Part shown: piece by piece, positions 5,373 to 5,448 of the stretch
Numbering within the stretch: position 1 is the stretch's first letter
How the letters are laid out: each line of letters starts with the position of its first letter
Assembly: GCA_947297555.1 (NCBI GenBank)
Contig: CAMYTM010000053.1
Coordinates: forward strand, 1 to 5,448
Direction: 5' to 3'
Length of the DNA: 5,448 nt
Source of the DNA: an uncultured Mycoplasmatota bacterium
GTDB lineage: Bacteria; Bacillota_I; Bacilli_A; RF39; UBA660
The notes under the pieces: generated by a model
Seen by the model: the letters and a program-made list of their open reading frames with translations, nothing else
The model's database searches: none
What the model was told of the DNA's origin: nothing
Translations under genes and position numbers: made by a program

Positions 5373-5448
5373 TAATACTAATCCTATACGGCTCTTCAAT
5401 TGTTCCATTTCCACTTTCGTATAAAACACTAGACTTTAAATAAAAAGT

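Noticed and set aside
5385..5423. TATACG...CGTATA dyad upstream of the XRE gene as an operator
   Set aside because: The 6-bp arms are 27 nt apart and unsupported by any second copy; chance is likely in this AT-rich DNA.

Overview
The window is AT-rich, and all five genes I can support lie on the minus strand, so transcription runs from high to low coordinates. Strong AGGAGG-type ribosome binding sites, TATAAT promoter chemistry, a Bacillus-like DNA polymerase I with a decayed proofreading domain, and polA and mutM in the same run suggest a low-GC Gram-positive bacterium (Bacilli or a relative, possibly an uncultured host-associated lineage). The species cannot be named from the sequence. The code looks standard: all seven Trp codons in the genes are TGG, and AGG encodes invariant Arg residues in PolA and MutM.

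Layout in the direction of transcription: a small XRE-type helix-turn-helix regulator (5372-5175) ends in a terminator hairpin whose stem begins in its stop codon. A short intergenic gap (5174-5086) holds an extended -10 promoter, a small GCGA-loop inverted repeat and a strong Shine-Dalgarno. polA (5085-2500) follows, then a divergent pyroglutamyl-peptidase-I-like protein (2513-1986, overlapping polA by 14 nt). Next is a two-domain hydrolase (2007-739, overlapping its predecessor by 22 nt) that joins a class I glutamine amidotransferase/C26 domain to a VanY-type M15B zinc carboxypeptidase domain. Last is mutM (736 to beyond position 1), which starts 2 nt after the hydrolase and is cut by the window edge just before its zinc finger. 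The overlaps indicate one polycistronic unit.

In many Firmicutes polA is followed directly by mutM (and coaE), a DNA-repair cluster. Here two peptide-hydrolase genes sit between them. Together they carry three hydrolase folds, with specificities that, in related families, are for gamma-glutamyl, pyroglutamyl and D-Ala-D-Ala bonds. No signal peptide is visible in either protein, so a cytosolic role in processing wall-derived or other gamma-glutamyl peptides is a reasonable inference.

The most striking observation is that the C26-M15B gene carries an in-frame TGA directly after its predicted nucleophile Cys90 (IC-TGA-GAQ). The frame stays open with all downstream motifs intact for another 331 codons. 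This is a recent nonsense mutation, a sequencing or assembly error, or a recoded/read-through codon; the window alone cannot decide which.
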